From Gemmiger sp. An194 (GTDB lineage Bacteria; Bacillota; Clostridia; Oscillospirales; Ruminococcaceae): a stretch of 64,000 bases of DNA. Below are positions 50,128 to 60,168 of this stretch, one piece after another; positions within the stretch are counted from its first letter, which is position 1, and each line of letters begins with the position of its first letter. The stretch spans positions 1 to 64,000 of the forward strand of contig NZ_NFKA01000014.1 of the NCBI RefSeq assembly GCF_002160145.1, written 5' to 3'. The position numbers and the translations under genes are program-made. Below the pieces are notes generated by a model. The model saw only the letters and a program-made list of their open reading frames with translations, had not been told where the DNA came from and ran no database searches.

Positions 50128-51619
50128 CTTCATCCTCCAACTGAGCCAGTTTCTTTGCTTTCTGCTTCTTCTTGACCACAACCACGACCACAACGACCAC
50201 AGCCACAACGCCCACAACGATGAGCGCCCAGCCCCAGATGGGCATGCCGGGAGCGGTATCCGTCATGGTGGGGTCCATCATGCCCGGGTCCATGGGATCA
50301 AAGTCCATTTCCGGCATGGGCTCCACGGTGCAGGAGAACTCCTTCTCCAGGGTCTTCACTTCGCCCTTGGCATCCTCATAGCTCAGGATGACCTTGCCGT
50401 TGATAGTGCCCTCGGCCGCAGCCATAACGCTGAAGTCCACCGAGTTCTCGGTGCCGGCGGCAATGTTGCCCAGGAACTGGCTCTGGCCGGGGTTGGCCAG
50501 ATTGTCGCCCTGGATCTCGGCGGAAAGGTTGTTGATGGCGCTCTTGCCCTTGTTCACGAAGGTGACGGACAGGTAGCCCTCCTCGCCCATCATGATGGTC
50601 TCGGGGGCCTCCATGTTGGTGATGTCGAACCGCTCGGGCTGGGTCACCGGAATGGAGATGGGAGAGGTGGCAGCCTCGCCGTTCTTGCTGCTCAGGTTCA
50701 CATTGATGCTGATGGCGCCCGGCTCAATGGTGGCATCGGTGATGATCTTGTAGCTGATGGTCTTGGTGGTGTTGGGGGCCATCTCGCCCACATAAGTATT
50801 CATGCTGCCGCTGGCCAGAGAAACGCCCTTCAGCTCGCCGAAGTTCAGGCCCACCATCACATCCTGCAGGTTGGCATTGCCGCTGGTGGTGAAGAGGGTC
50901 AGCTGCAGGGTGAACTCCTTGCCGGCCTCCACGCTGTTGCCGCCGAAGGAGAAGTCCTTGACCAGGATCTTCGGGTAGTCATATTCCGGCTTCTCGGTGG
51001 GAGCGGGGGCCGGGGTGGGGGTGGCCTCCGGCGGATTGGGGTTCACATCCAGGCACTGTGCAATGAGCTGTGTGCCCGTCAGCACACCACGCAGATTGGT
51101 GGTGATCTCAAACGAGAGCTCGTTGCCGCCGCCATTGTAGGTCACATGGGGGAAGGTAACGGTGTTGCCGTTTACACTGCCGTTGATGTTCATGCTGTCC
51201 GCAGTGAACGCACCGGAATTGATAAAGCGGGAACTCAGAACGCTTTCGCCTTCCAGCAGGTTCAGAGAGATCGACACATCGGCCTTTTCGCCCCACTCCC
51301 ACATGCTGTCCCGGCTTCCATAGTCCTTAAAATCCACATTGTAGCTTCCGATTTCCAACTGCGAAGGCAGCGGAGTGGGTTCCGCCTCACTGCTACCACT
51401 GTTTCCCTCCGACTCTTCGTTAGAAGAGCCATCGCCATTTCCCTGAGAGACACTTTCTGTCTGTTGCTCTACATTTGCAATTTGCGAAGTGCTGGTGCTC
51501 TGGGGGGCGCTGGCCGGGGCGGTGCTCTCGCCCTCGGCGAATACGCCGAAGGCGCTGAATGCGCTCAGTGCCATGGCCATGGCCAGAACGGCGCTGATCC
51601 GTTTGATGCTCTGTTTCAT
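50114..51619 (-). CDS. Secreted, membrane-anchored CARDB-like protein
   Basis: The 501-aa protein has a signal peptide (about 1-29), a Ser/Glu-rich linker, beta-rich CARDB/COG1361-like repeats (about 160-440), and a C-terminal TM helix (WALIVVGVVAVVVVVVVVV) with a basic then acidic tail. Between the ATPase and permease genes it likely forms the extracellular part of the transporter. Stop overlaps the permease start. Confidence 0.85.
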   Translation of the reverse strand: MKQSIKRISAVLAMAMALSAFSAFGVFAEGESTAPASAPQSTSTSQIANVEQQTESVSQGNGDGSSNEESEGNSGSSEAEPTPLPSQLEIGSYNVDFKDYGSRDSMWEWGEKADVSISLNLLEGESVLSSRFINSGAFTADSMNINGSVNGNTVTFPHVTYNGGGNELSFEITTNLRGVLTGTQLIAQCLDVNPNPPEATPTPAPAPTEKPEYDYPKILVKDFSFGGNSVEAGKEFTLQLTLFTTSGNANLQDVMVGLNFGELKGVSLASGSMNTYVGEMAPNTTKTISYKIITDATIEPGAISINVNLSSKNGEAATSPISIPVTQPERFDITNMEAPETIMMGEEGYLSVTFVNKGKSAINNLSAEIQGDNLANPGQSQFLGNIAAGTENSVDFSVMAAAEGTINGKVILSYEDAKGEVKTLEKEFSCTVEPMPEMDFDPMDPGMMDPTMTDTAPGMPIWGWALIVVGVVAVVVVVVVVVKKKQKAKKLAQLEDEDEDI

Positions 51620-51632
51620 GGTTTTCTTCTCC

Positions 51633-52427
51633 TCACTGTTTTTCGCTATTCAGAGGCACCGTGGTATTGGGTTCCGCCGGAGCCTCCTGTTCCATAATAT
51701 CGCTGAACATCTCGGCCATGGCTGCCGCCTTGGCCTCGGCATCCATCACCACGTCGCTCTCCACCTTGCCGTCCTTGATGGTGACCACCCGGTCCGCCAC
51801 TGCCGCCAGGTCCCGCTCGTGAGTAACCATGACAAAGGTGATGTTGTTCTCCTTCGCCATGTTCAGCATCCGGTACAGCACCTGCTTGGTGGTCTGACTG
51901 TCCAGGTTGCCGGTGGGTTCGTCCGCAAAAATAACCTTGGGCTTGGCCACAAAGGCGCGGGCAATGCCCACCCGCTGCTGCTGGCCGCCGCTCATCTCGG
52001 TGGGTTTGTGGCCTGCCCGCTTGCCCAGGCCCATCTTTTTCAGCTCCTGGGTGGCAAGCTTGAGCCGCTCCTTGCGCCCCACACCCTTGAACATCAGCGG
52101 CAGGGCCACATTTTCCGCCGCCGTCAGATTTGGCAGCAGATTGTAGCTCTGGAAGATAAAGCCCAGATGCTCCTGGCGGAATTTTGCCAGCTCGTTTTCG
52201 GTCATCTCGCTGATGTCGTGCTTGCCGATGAACACATGCCCCTTGGTGGGCTTTTCCAGCCCTGCCAGCTGATTGAGCAGGGTGGATTTGCCGCTGCCGG
52301 AGGGGCCCACGATGCAGCAGACCTCTCCCGGCTCTATGGCCAGGTTCACATCGTTCAGCGCAATGACCTTTTCGTGGCCCACCCGGTAAACCTTACGCAG
52401 ATGCTCCACACGGATAATTGGCGCCAT
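51633..52427 (-). CDS. ABC transporter ATP-binding protein (MacB/LolD-like)
   Basis: The 264-aa ATPase has Walker A GPSGSGKST, signature MSGGQQQR and Walker B VIFADEPTGNLDS. It belongs to the MacB/LolD mechanotransmission group. A C-terminal acidic tail (about 235-264) is extra. First gene of the three-gene cassette. Confidence 0.93.
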   Translation of the reverse strand: MAPIIRVEHLRKVYRVGHEKVIALNDVNLAIEPGEVCCIVGPSGSGKSTLLNQLAGLEKPTKGHVFIGKHDISEMTENELAKFRQEHLGFIFQSYNLLPNLTAAENVALPLMFKGVGRKERLKLATQELKKMGLGKRAGHKPTEMSGGQQQRVGIARAFVAKPKVIFADEPTGNLDSQTTKQVLYRMLNMAKENNITFVMVTHERDLAAVADRVVTIKDGKVESDVVMDAEAKAAAMAEMFSDIMEQEAPAEPNTTVPLNSEKQ

Positions 52428-52465
52428 GATTTCACCTCTTCATTTTATCTGATTGCAGCTTACCG

Positions 52466-53284
52466 TCAGAAGATGCCCACAAACTGCAGCATCCAGCCGG
52501 TGCGGCTGCTTTTGAAGACCCAATAATACAGCACCGCGAATACCTCGCGGAAATAGCAGGGCATAATGGAGTTGAGCCCGATGGACGCGGGCAGCGCATC
52601 CACATCGGTGAAGCCCACCATACGGGCGTATTCTCCGCCCCGGTAACAATGGAAGGCATTGGTCACCACCACGATGGGCTCACTGGCCGCAATGCCCCGC
52701 TCCTCCAGAAGACGGCGGGCAAACAGCAGATTCTCCTCGGTGGAGGTGCTTTTGTCCTCCACGATAATCTGCTCTTCCGGCACACCCCGCTCGGCCAGCC
52801 ATCTGGCCATGGCCACCCCTTCCGGGATGGTCTCGCCCGGTCCCTGGCCGCCGGTGACCACGATCACCGCGTCCGGATTTTCCTCGTGATACTCCAGCGC
52901 CTTTTCCAGCCGCCGGACCAGCAGCTTGCTGGGCACATCCTTGCGCAGGCCGGCGCCCAGCACCACCACCGCCTTCTCATCCCCCTGGGGCTGGTCGCTA
53001 TAGCCGCTGAGGGCCACGAAGGCCAGCAGCGCACAGAACACGCCCACCCCGCAGAAAAAGCCGATGCGCAGCACCCGGCCCACACCGGCGGCGCAAAATG
53101 CATCGATCTGCCGGTGAAACAGCCCATAGATCCACAGCCCGGCCGTGATGGCATACATTATAAGCATGCCGAAATTGAAATTGGAGCGCAGCGAGCGGAC
53201 AATACTGTCTGCAAGAAAATATACCGCCAGCACCCACACAACGATCAGCTTGATATTCACAATGCCCTTTCCATACTGCTTCAT
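52466..53284 (-). CDS. YdcF/SanA-like (DUF218) membrane protein
   Basis: The 272-aa protein has three N-terminal TM helices (to about 100) and a DUF218 domain: KAVVVLGAGLRKDVPSKLL, VIVVTGGQGPGETIPEGVAM, EDKSTSTEENLLFAR and VVTNAFHCYR. SanA/YdcF proteins have been linked to envelope integrity; the reaction is unknown. ATG 53284 follows AGGGAAAG. Confidence 0.9.
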   Translation of the reverse strand: MKQYGKGIVNIKLIVVWVLAVYFLADSIVRSLRSNFNFGMLIMYAITAGLWIYGLFHRQIDAFCAAGVGRVLRIGFFCGVGVFCALLAFVALSGYSDQPQGDEKAVVVLGAGLRKDVPSKLLVRRLEKALEYHEENPDAVIVVTGGQGPGETIPEGVAMARWLAERGVPEEQIIVEDKSTSTEENLLFARRLLEERGIAASEPIVVVTNAFHCYRGGEYARMVGFTDVDALPASIGLNSIMPCYFREVFAVLYYWVFKSSRTGWMLQFVGIF

Positions 53285-53433
53285 ACTTTCCCTGTTAACA
53301 AACAGGCCGCGGAGCAACGCTCCGCGGCCGCCATAATATAAACGATATCACGCGGTTTTTTATTGCAATTTTTTCAAAAAAATTTAGAAAATTTAAAAAG
53401 ACTTGAAAAATTCTGCTTTACCGCAATTTTTGA

Positions 53434-54609
53434 TCAGACAAACATCCGCTCGCTCAGGTCCTGACCTGCCAGCTCGGCATCCACACCCAGATAGGCGCAG
53501 ATGGTCTTGCCGATGGCACCGAAGCCCAGCACGGTGCCCAGGTTGTTGTTCTCCTTCACGCTGCTGCCCGCCGCCAGCATGGGAACATATTCCCGGGTGT
53601 GGTCGGTGGTCTTGGTGAAGCCGGGGTCACAGCCGTGGTCGGCGGTGATGATGAGCAGATCGTCCGGACGCAGCTTTTTGAGCATCTCGCCCAGGCCCTG
53701 GTCAAACTCGGTGGCCGCGGCGGCATAGCCGTCGATGTTGCGGCGGTGGCCGTAGACCATATCAAAGTCCACCAGGTTGATGAAGGCCAGGCCCTCGAAG
53801 TCCCGGTCGGCCAGGTCCAGCATCACCCGGATGCCCTCGGTGTTGCCGGAGGTTCGGATGGTCTCGGTGACGCCTTCGCCGTCAAAGATATCGTAGATCT
53901 TGCCCACGCCGATCACAGCCTTGCCGGCAGCGCTGAGCGCGTCCAGCATGGTCTTCTTGGGGGGCTTGAGAGAGTAGTCGTGGCGGCGGGGAGTGCGCTG
54001 GAAGTCCGCCGCGCAGGTGCCCACGAAGGGCCGGGCGATCACGCGGCCCACGCCGTGCTCGCCCTTGAGCATATCCCGGGCGATCTGGCAGTATTCATAC
54101 AGCTGCGCCACCGGCACGATCTCCTCGTGAGCGGCCACCTGGAACACGCTGTCCGCCGAGGTGTACACGATCAGTGCGCCGGTGCGCATGTGCTCCTCGC
54201 CGTAATCCTTCAGCACCTCGGTGCCGGAATAGGTGGCGTTGCAGATCACCTTGCGGCCGGTGCGCTTTTCAAACTCCTCGATGACCTCCGGCGGGAAGCC
54301 GTTGGGGTAGGTGGGCAGAGCGCGTTCGCTCTCCACGCCCGCGATCTCCCAGTGACCGATGGTGGTATCCTTGCCGTTGCTTGCCTCCTGCAGGCGGGCG
54401 CAGGTGCCCAGTACCTGGGCCACGGGCTCGCCGCAGCTTACGCCGTCCAGATTGAACAGGCCCATCTTCTTCATATTAGGGGTATCGAACGCCTTGCTGG
54501 CGGCGATGGACGCCAGGGTATTGGCGCCCACATCACCAAATTTATCCGCATCCGGCTCGGCGCCTACGCCGAAGCTGTCCAGTACTACTAAAAACACTCG
54601 TTTTGCCAT
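53434..54609 (-). CDS. deoB: Phosphopentomutase
   Basis: The 391-aa enzyme belongs to the alkaline phosphatase superfamily: VVLDSFGVGAEPDADKFGD, GKDTTIGHWEIAG (Thr catalytic) and LLIITADHGCDPGFTKTTDHTREYVPML metal ligands. It converts ribose-1-P to ribose-5-P in nucleoside salvage. AAAGGAGG precedes the ATG at 54609. Confidence 0.96.
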   Translation of the reverse strand: MAKRVFLVVLDSFGVGAEPDADKFGDVGANTLASIAASKAFDTPNMKKMGLFNLDGVSCGEPVAQVLGTCARLQEASNGKDTTIGHWEIAGVESERALPTYPNGFPPEVIEEFEKRTGRKVICNATYSGTEVLKDYGEEHMRTGALIVYTSADSVFQVAAHEEIVPVAQLYEYCQIARDMLKGEHGVGRVIARPFVGTCAADFQRTPRRHDYSLKPPKKTMLDALSAAGKAVIGVGKIYDIFDGEGVTETIRTSGNTEGIRVMLDLADRDFEGLAFINLVDFDMVYGHRRNIDGYAAAATEFDQGLGEMLKKLRPDDLLIITADHGCDPGFTKTTDHTREYVPMLAAGSSVKENNNLGTVLGFGAIGKTICAYLGVDAELAGQDLSERMFV

Positions 54610-54904
54610 ATTGTTCGTGCCTCCTTTTCGTTGGCTGTAGGGTGTTGTTTCATTATAGCGTATTTGCCCCAAAAAGTTAAGTATATCCCACCAGCTTTGT
54701 TGAAAAATGCATTAAAATATTCTGTTAAATTTTTATTTAATTGGTACGATTGCATATACTTTTCCGAAAGCTTGCCGGGACCCCTTTCACGAAATGTTTT
54801 TTTATTATATAATAGGGGCGGCGAGCAAAAAAGCGACCCCGTCTCCGCTTCGGAGACGTTGTGGATAGATATTTGAGAAGAGAGTATTTAGGAGGATTTT
54901 ACGA
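54610..54904. promoter_or_regulatory. Divergent deoB / pyk region
   Basis: The AT-rich stretch contains TTTCAC (54785-54790) and TATAAT (54808-54813), 17 bp apart, for pyk. A leader hairpin with 8-bp arms CGTCTCCG/CGGAGACG and loop CTT (54840-54858) follows. No gene is seen. Confidence 0.55.
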
Positions 54905-56647
54905 ATGCGTAAGACGAAAATCATCTGCACCTTAGGCCCCTCTACCGATAAAGAGGGCGTAATGCGCGAATTGATCCTGGCCGGCATGAACATTGCCCGT
55001 TTCAACTTTTCCCACGGCGACTACGAAGAGCACAAGGGCCGTCTGGACAAGCTGAAGGCTCTGCGTGAGGAGCTGGGCCGCCCCGTGGCTGCTCTGCTGG
55101 ACACCAAGGGTCCCGAGATCCGTCTGAAGCAGTTCGCCGGCGGCAAGACCAAGCTGGAAGCCGGCCAGAAGTTCACCCTGACCACCCGTGACGTGGAAGG
55201 CAACAAGGACATCTGCTCCATCACCTATCAGGACCTGCCCAGCGATGTTTCCGTGGGCAGCACCGTGCTGCTGGCCGACGGCCTGATCAGCATGACCGTT
55301 ACCGCTGTGACCAACACCGACATCGAGTGCCTGGTAAACAACAGCGGCCCCATCAGCAACAACAAGGGCGTTAACGTGCCCGGCGTTTCCCTGTCCATGC
55401 CCTACCTGAGCCAGAAGGACAAGGAGGACATCCTGTTCGGCATCCAGAACGGCTACGACTTCATCGCCGCCAGCTTCACCCGCAGCGCCCAGGACATCCA
55501 GGATATCCGCCGCCTGCTGAACGAGCACAAGTCCAACATCCGCATCATCGCCAAGATCGAGAACCGTGAGGGTATCGACAACATCGACGAGATCCTGGCT
55601 GCTGCCGACGGCGTCATGGTTGCCCGCGGCGACATGGGCGTTGAGATCGACTTCACCGAGATCCCCATGATCCAGAAGGACATCATCTACCACAGCTTCT
55701 CCGCCGGCAAGCCCGTTATCACTGCTACCCAGATGCTGGAGAGCATGCAGGAGAACCCCCGTCCCACCCGTGCCGAGATCACCGACGTTGCCAACGCCAT
55801 CTACGACGGCACCAGCGCCATCATGCTGAGCGGTGAGACCGCTGCCGGTAAGTACCCCGTGGAGGCTGTTCGCACCATGGCCGCCATCGCCGAGCGTACC
55901 GAGAGCGACTCCAGCTACATCGAGCATATGCGCAAGAGCCCCCTGGATACCCGCCTGAGCATCGCTGCTGCTACCGCTCATGCCGCCTGCACCACCGCAG
56001 CCGACATCAAGGCTACCGCCATCATCACCGTTTCCAAGAGCGGTGAGACCGCCCGCCTGCTGAGCAAGGGCCGTCCCGAGACTCCCATCATCGCCTGCGT
56101 GCTGGACGAGCAGACCCAGCGTCACCTGGCTCTGAGCTGGGGCGTGCATCCCATCCTGATGCCCTACGCCAACAGCACCGACGAGCTGGTTGATTTGTCT
56201 GTTAAGACCTCTGTGGATCACGGCCTGCTGCAGAGCGGCGACCTGGTGGTTGTGACCGCCGGTGTTCCCGTGGGTGTTTCCGGTACCACCAACATGATCA
56301 AGGTCCACATGGTCGGCGAGTTCCTGGCCAGCGGCGTGGGCATCGGCAACCAGAACGCCAAGGGCGCCCTGTGCATCTGCCGCAACACCGAAGAGGTTGC
56401 CAGCAAGTGCAAGCCCGGCTGCGTGCTGGTGGTTCCCTACACCAACAACGAGATGCTGCCCTACATGCGTGAGGCCAATGCGGTGATCGTTGAGGAGGCT
56501 GGCATGAACAGCCACGCTGCCATCGCCGGTCTGGCTCTGGGCAAGGCTGTGATTGTTGGTGTTGCCAACGCTACCCGCCTGCTGAAGGACGAGACCATGG
56601 TTTCCGTGGACTGCGTACGCGGCACCGTTCAGACCATGCCTGTCTGA
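54905..56647 (+). CDS. pyk: Pyruvate kinase with C-terminal PEP-utiliser domain
   Basis: The 580-aa enzyme has the pyruvate kinase barrel (NFSHGDYEEH, MVARGDMGVEI, MLESM) and a C-terminal PEPut domain (about 500-580; EEAGMNSHAAIAG), as in Bacillus. It makes ATP and pyruvate from PEP. Codon use is more biased than in neighbours (CGT, GCT, GTT), as expected for high expression. AGGAGG precedes ATG. Confidence 0.97.
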   Translation: MRKTKIICTLGPSTDKEGVMRELILAGMNIARFNFSHGDYEEHKGRLDKLKALREELGRPVAALLDTKGPEIRLKQFAGGKTKLEAGQKFTLTTRDVEGNKDICSITYQDLPSDVSVGSTVLLADGLISMTVTAVTNTDIECLVNNSGPISNNKGVNVPGVSLSMPYLSQKDKEDILFGIQNGYDFIAASFTRSAQDIQDIRRLLNEHKSNIRIIAKIENREGIDNIDEILAAADGVMVARGDMGVEIDFTEIPMIQKDIIYHSFSAGKPVITATQMLESMQENPRPTRAEITDVANAIYDGTSAIMLSGETAAGKYPVEAVRTMAAIAERTESDSSYIEHMRKSPLDTRLSIAAATAHAACTTAADIKATAIITVSKSGETARLLSKGRPETPIIACVLDEQTQRHLALSWGVHPILMPYANSTDELVDLSVKTSVDHGLLQSGDLVVVTAGVPVGVSGTTNMIKVHMVGEFLASGVGIGNQNAKGALCICRNTEEVASKCKPGCVLVVPYTNNEMLPYMREANAVIVEEAGMNSHAAIAGLALGKAVIVGVANATRLLKDETMVSVDCVRGTVQTMPV

Positions 56648-56668
56648 TTTTTCTGAATTGCTTCTTCT

Positions 56669-56700
56669 CTCCCCTGTGCATCCGCACAGGGGAGTTTTTT
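56669..56700 (+). terminator. Terminator of pyk
   Basis: CTCCCCTGTGC pairs with GCACAGGGGAG, followed by TTTTTT. Confidence 0.93.
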
Positions 56701-56712
56701 ATTGCCCGCACA

Positions 56713-56767
56713 CAAAAAGCGGCGGCGCACACGGAAACATCTTCCGCGTGCGCCGCCGCCTTCTTTT
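56713..56767 (-). terminator. Terminator of the DUF3006 operon
   Basis: GCGGCGGCGCAC(A)CGGAA pairs with TTCCG(CG)TGCGCCGCCGC; the minus strand continues CTTTTTGTG. Confidence 0.88.
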
Positions 56768-56775
56768 TATTGCGT

Positions 56776-57018
56776 TCAGGGATTCCCCCGGTTTTTCAGC
56801 CGGGCCAGCCGCCGGGCCAGCTTTTCCCGCCGGGAGGCGGTGGCCTCCCGGTCCACCTGCCAGATCTGCCCGCTCAGGAGGAGCACATCGCCCTCCCTGG
56901 CATCCGTGGGCAGCTCGCTTCGATTTGCCTGCTGCCAGTGGGTGCAATCCATCTCGTCGGTGACCTCGATCACCGCCGTGTCCCCTTCCCACCGGTCCAG
57001 GATATAAAGCTCGCTCAT
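56776..57018 (-). CDS. DUF3006-type small protein
   Basis: The 80-aa protein has YILDRWEGDTAVIEVTD and EGDVLLLSGQIWQVDREATASRREKLARRLARL, matching DUF3006, which usually stands next to ComEC-like hydrolases, as here. Function unknown. Confidence 0.9.
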   Translation of the reverse strand: MSELYILDRWEGDTAVIEVTDEMDCTHWQQANRSELPTDAREGDVLLLSGQIWQVDREATASRREKLARRLARLKNRGNP

Positions 57019-57036
57019 TACCGCATTCTTCCTTTC

Positions 57037-58047
57037 TCAGGCCGCGCTGTCCGCCTGCTGGCCGCCGGATGCCATGTAGCACTGCAGACCGCTTTCGGTG
57101 GCCGCAATGACCACACTGCCGTCCTGATCGGTGCGCAGCACCTGCGCGCCCACCATGGTGTAATTCTGCATTGCCTCCTCATGGGGATGGCCGTAGCTGT
57201 TGTCCTTTCCGCAGCTGACCACCACATATTGGGGCCGGATCGCCTGCAGAAACGCCAGCGTGTTGGAGGTGCTGGAGCCGTGATGGGCCGCCTTGAACAC
57301 ATCTGTCTGAGGCAGCTCACAGTGGGCCAGAGCATCCTGTTCCACCTCGGTCTCACCGTCGCCGGTGAGCATCACCCGCAGGCCCGGAGCGCTGAAAAAC
57401 AGCACCTGGGACAGATTGTTGTAATTGTCGGTCTCCACGCCGTTTGCCAGCACCGACAGGGTGGCCGCGCCAATCGTGAACTCCTGCCCCGGCTCGGCGG
57501 TCACGGTGGGGATGTTCTGTTCCTCAATGGTATCCATCACCCGCTCGAAGGTGCGGGTAGTGGGATAGGGTGCCTTGTCAAAGTCCGGCAGAAGCACCTG
57601 CTCCACCTGCACATGCTCCAGCACTGCCTTCATGCTGCCGATGTGGTCCGCGTGGGGATGGGTCATCACCAGAAGCTTTAAACGGGTGATGCCCATTCCG
57701 TCCAGATAAGCCAGTAGCGCCTCCTCGCTGGAGGCCTCGCCCGCATCCACCAAGCAGTATTCCTGCCCGCTCTGTAAGAGGGTGGCATCCGCCTGGCCCA
57801 CGTCGATGAAGTGCACCGCCTGGCCCTCCGCCGGGACCTGTTCCAGCCCCTGGGGCAGGGTGTTCACCTGCAGTCTGTCGTAAAAATCCTGCCAGGTGAA
57901 TCCGCCCTCTCCGCTCTGGCCGCCCAGCCCCAGCCGGAGGCCGATGACCAGGCAGAAGGCGGTGAGCAGAAAGACCAGCCCCTGGGAGGGTGTGATGCGA
58001 ATGGGATATTTTTTGCGCCGCGTGCGCCGTTTCCGTCGTTTTGCCAT
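57037..58047 (-). CDS. ComEC/Rec2-like MBL-fold hydrolase, membrane-anchored
   Basis: The 336-aa protein has a basic N-terminus, one TM helix (about 21-42) and an MBL domain: FIDVGQADATLLQSG, MTHPHADHIGS (HxHxDH), and AAHHGSSTS. It would be outside the membrane. ComEC relatives of this type may degrade extracellular DNA strands during uptake. The comEC channel is not in the window. Confidence 0.92.
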   Translation of the reverse strand: MAKRRKRRTRRKKYPIRITPSQGLVFLLTAFCLVIGLRLGLGGQSGEGGFTWQDFYDRLQVNTLPQGLEQVPAEGQAVHFIDVGQADATLLQSGQEYCLVDAGEASSEEALLAYLDGMGITRLKLLVMTHPHADHIGSMKAVLEHVQVEQVLLPDFDKAPYPTTRTFERVMDTIEEQNIPTVTAEPGQEFTIGAATLSVLANGVETDNYNNLSQVLFFSAPGLRVMLTGDGETEVEQDALAHCELPQTDVFKAAHHGSSTSNTLAFLQAIRPQYVVVSCGKDNSYGHPHEEAMQNYTMVGAQVLRTDQDGSVVIAATESGLQCYMASGGQQADSAA

Positions 58048-58050
58048 GGC

Positions 58051-60006
58051 TTACTTCCGCTTGGTCTTGGGGGCGAAGGTGGGCCGGCCGGAGTTTTTGC
58101 CGCCGCCCTTGCCGTGGTTGGGAACGAACCGGCCCTGTACCGGACGGCCCGCCGCCTTGGCGTTCTGGGCGGATTTGCGGCCGGTGACCGGACGTGCCTG
58201 GGTGCTGGCCTTGGGCTTGTAGCCGGGCACCAGCAGGGGGATCAGGTCCTCCCGGTGGGTCTTATGCAGCGCCTTGACCACCTTTTCCGCGTTGCGGGGT
58301 TCGTAATACTGCAGCAGAGCCCGCTGCAGCGCCTTGTCCTCAGGGGATTTTTCCACGAACACCGGCTTGAGGGTGTAGGGGTCCAGACCGGTGTAGAACA
58401 TGCAGGTGGACACGGTGCCCGGTGTGGGGTAGAAGTCCTGCACCTGCTCGGGGCGGATGTTATGCTTGTACAGATACTCGGCCAGATAGACCGCGTCCTC
58501 CAACGTACTGCCCGGGTGGCTGCTCATCAGGTAGGGCACCAGATACTGCTTCTTGCCCACCTTCTTGGTCAGCTCATAGAACCGCTTGGAGAATTTGTTG
58601 AACACCTCCACCGGCGGCTTGCCCATGTATTTGAGAGTGTTGGGGGCGCAGTGCTCGGGGGCCACCTTCAGCTGACCGGAAACGTGATGCTCCACCAGCT
58701 CCTTGAAGAAGGTCTCGTCCTTGTCCCAGGTCAGGTAATCGTAGCGGATGCCGCTGCGGATGAACACCTTTTTCACCCCGGGCAGGGCCCGCAGGCGGCG
58801 CAGCATGTTCAGGTATTCGGTATGGTCGATGATCAGGTGCGGGCAGGGGCCGGGAGCCAGGCACTTTTTGCCGCCCTGACACATGCCTTCGGTCATCTGC
58901 TTGGCACAGCTGGGCAGCCGGAAGTTGGCGGTGGGGCCGCCAACATCGTGGATGTAGCCCTTGAAGCCGGGCTGTTTGGTGAGCAGCTCACCCTCCTCCA
59001 CCACGCTGTCCACACTGCGGCTGGTAACCCGCCGCCCCTGATGCAGGGTGATGGCACAGAAGTTGCAGCCCCCGTAGCAGCCACGGTTGTGGATGATGGA
59101 GAATTCCACCTCCTCGATGGCAGGCACACCGCCCACCACATCGTAGCTGGGGTGCCAGGTGCGGGTGTAGGGCAGCGCCGCCACCCGGTCCAGCTCCCGG
59201 CGGGTAAGGGGCTTTGCAGGCGGATTCTGCACCAGATAGCCGCTCTCCTGCTTCTGCACGATGATCTGGCCGGTGACGGAATCCTGATTGTCCATCTGGA
59301 TGCGGCAGGCCTTGGCGTAGGCCACCTTGTCGGTGCTCACCTTGTTGAAGCCCGCACATTCCAGATACTTGGCGGGCAGATGGGAGAAGTCGGTCATGTA
59401 GCAGGTGCCCGCCACATCCCGGATCTCGCTGGCCTTCTCCCCTGCCGCCAGCCGCCGGGCGATCTCCACCGTCTGGTGCTCGCCCATACCGAAGCTGATG
59501 ATATCCGCACCGGAGGTCTCCGCAATGCTGGGCAGCACGGTATCCATCCAGTAGTCGTAATGGGCGAAGCGGCGCAGGCTGGCCTCCAGGCCGCCCAGAA
59601 TCACCGGCAGGTCCGGATAAGCCTGCTTGGCCAGCTGGGTGTAAACGGTGGCACTGCGGTCCGGGCGCTTGCCCGCCACGCCGCCGGGGGTGTACTCGTC
59701 CACCTTGCGGCGCACCTTGGCCACCGAGTAATGGGCCACCATGCTGTCCACGTTGCCGCCGCCGATGAAAAAGCCGTAGCGGGGCTTGCCCAACACTTTG
59801 AAGCTTTCGCAGCTGGTGTAGTCTGGCTGGCTGATCACGCCCACCCGGTAGCCCTCGGCCTCCAGAATGCGGCCGATGATGGCCGGGCCGAAGCTGGGAT
59901 GGTCCACATAAGCGTCGCCCATGACCAGAACGAAGTCCAGCTCGTCCCAGCCGCGCTGGCGCATATCCTCTTTGCTGATGGGCAAAAACTGTGTGCCCTG
60001 CTGCAT
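58051..60006 (-). CDS. YgiQ-family radical SAM protein
   Basis: The 651-aa protein has a UPF0313/YgiQ N-terminal domain, the radical SAM motif CYGGCNFCAI (about 308-317), and a C-terminal basic tail (about 590-651). The reaction is unknown. ATG 60006 follows AAAGGAG. It lies 3 bp from the MBL-hydrolase start, so the run YgiQ-MBL-DUF3006 is one operon. Confidence 0.93.
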   Translation of the reverse strand: MQQGTQFLPISKEDMRQRGWDELDFVLVMGDAYVDHPSFGPAIIGRILEAEGYRVGVISQPDYTSCESFKVLGKPRYGFFIGGGNVDSMVAHYSVAKVRRKVDEYTPGGVAGKRPDRSATVYTQLAKQAYPDLPVILGGLEASLRRFAHYDYWMDTVLPSIAETSGADIISFGMGEHQTVEIARRLAAGEKASEIRDVAGTCYMTDFSHLPAKYLECAGFNKVSTDKVAYAKACRIQMDNQDSVTGQIIVQKQESGYLVQNPPAKPLTRRELDRVAALPYTRTWHPSYDVVGGVPAIEEVEFSIIHNRGCYGGCNFCAITLHQGRRVTSRSVDSVVEEGELLTKQPGFKGYIHDVGGPTANFRLPSCAKQMTEGMCQGGKKCLAPGPCPHLIIDHTEYLNMLRRLRALPGVKKVFIRSGIRYDYLTWDKDETFFKELVEHHVSGQLKVAPEHCAPNTLKYMGKPPVEVFNKFSKRFYELTKKVGKKQYLVPYLMSSHPGSTLEDAVYLAEYLYKHNIRPEQVQDFYPTPGTVSTCMFYTGLDPYTLKPVFVEKSPEDKALQRALLQYYEPRNAEKVVKALHKTHREDLIPLLVPGYKPKASTQARPVTGRKSAQNAKAAGRPVQGRFVPNHGKGGGKNSGRPTFAPKTKRK

Positions 60007-60168
60007 AAAGGGTCTCCTTTCTTTGCTGCGCGTGTCCTTGCGGCCGCGCCTGTCCATGCAATATCACACGCGCCCCCGGCAGGCCGCTGGTCTGCCGGGG
60101 GCACGAGCATCTACCTTGATTCCATTGTAACAAATCCTGCCCGCCGCGCACAAGGGCACGGCACAGGT

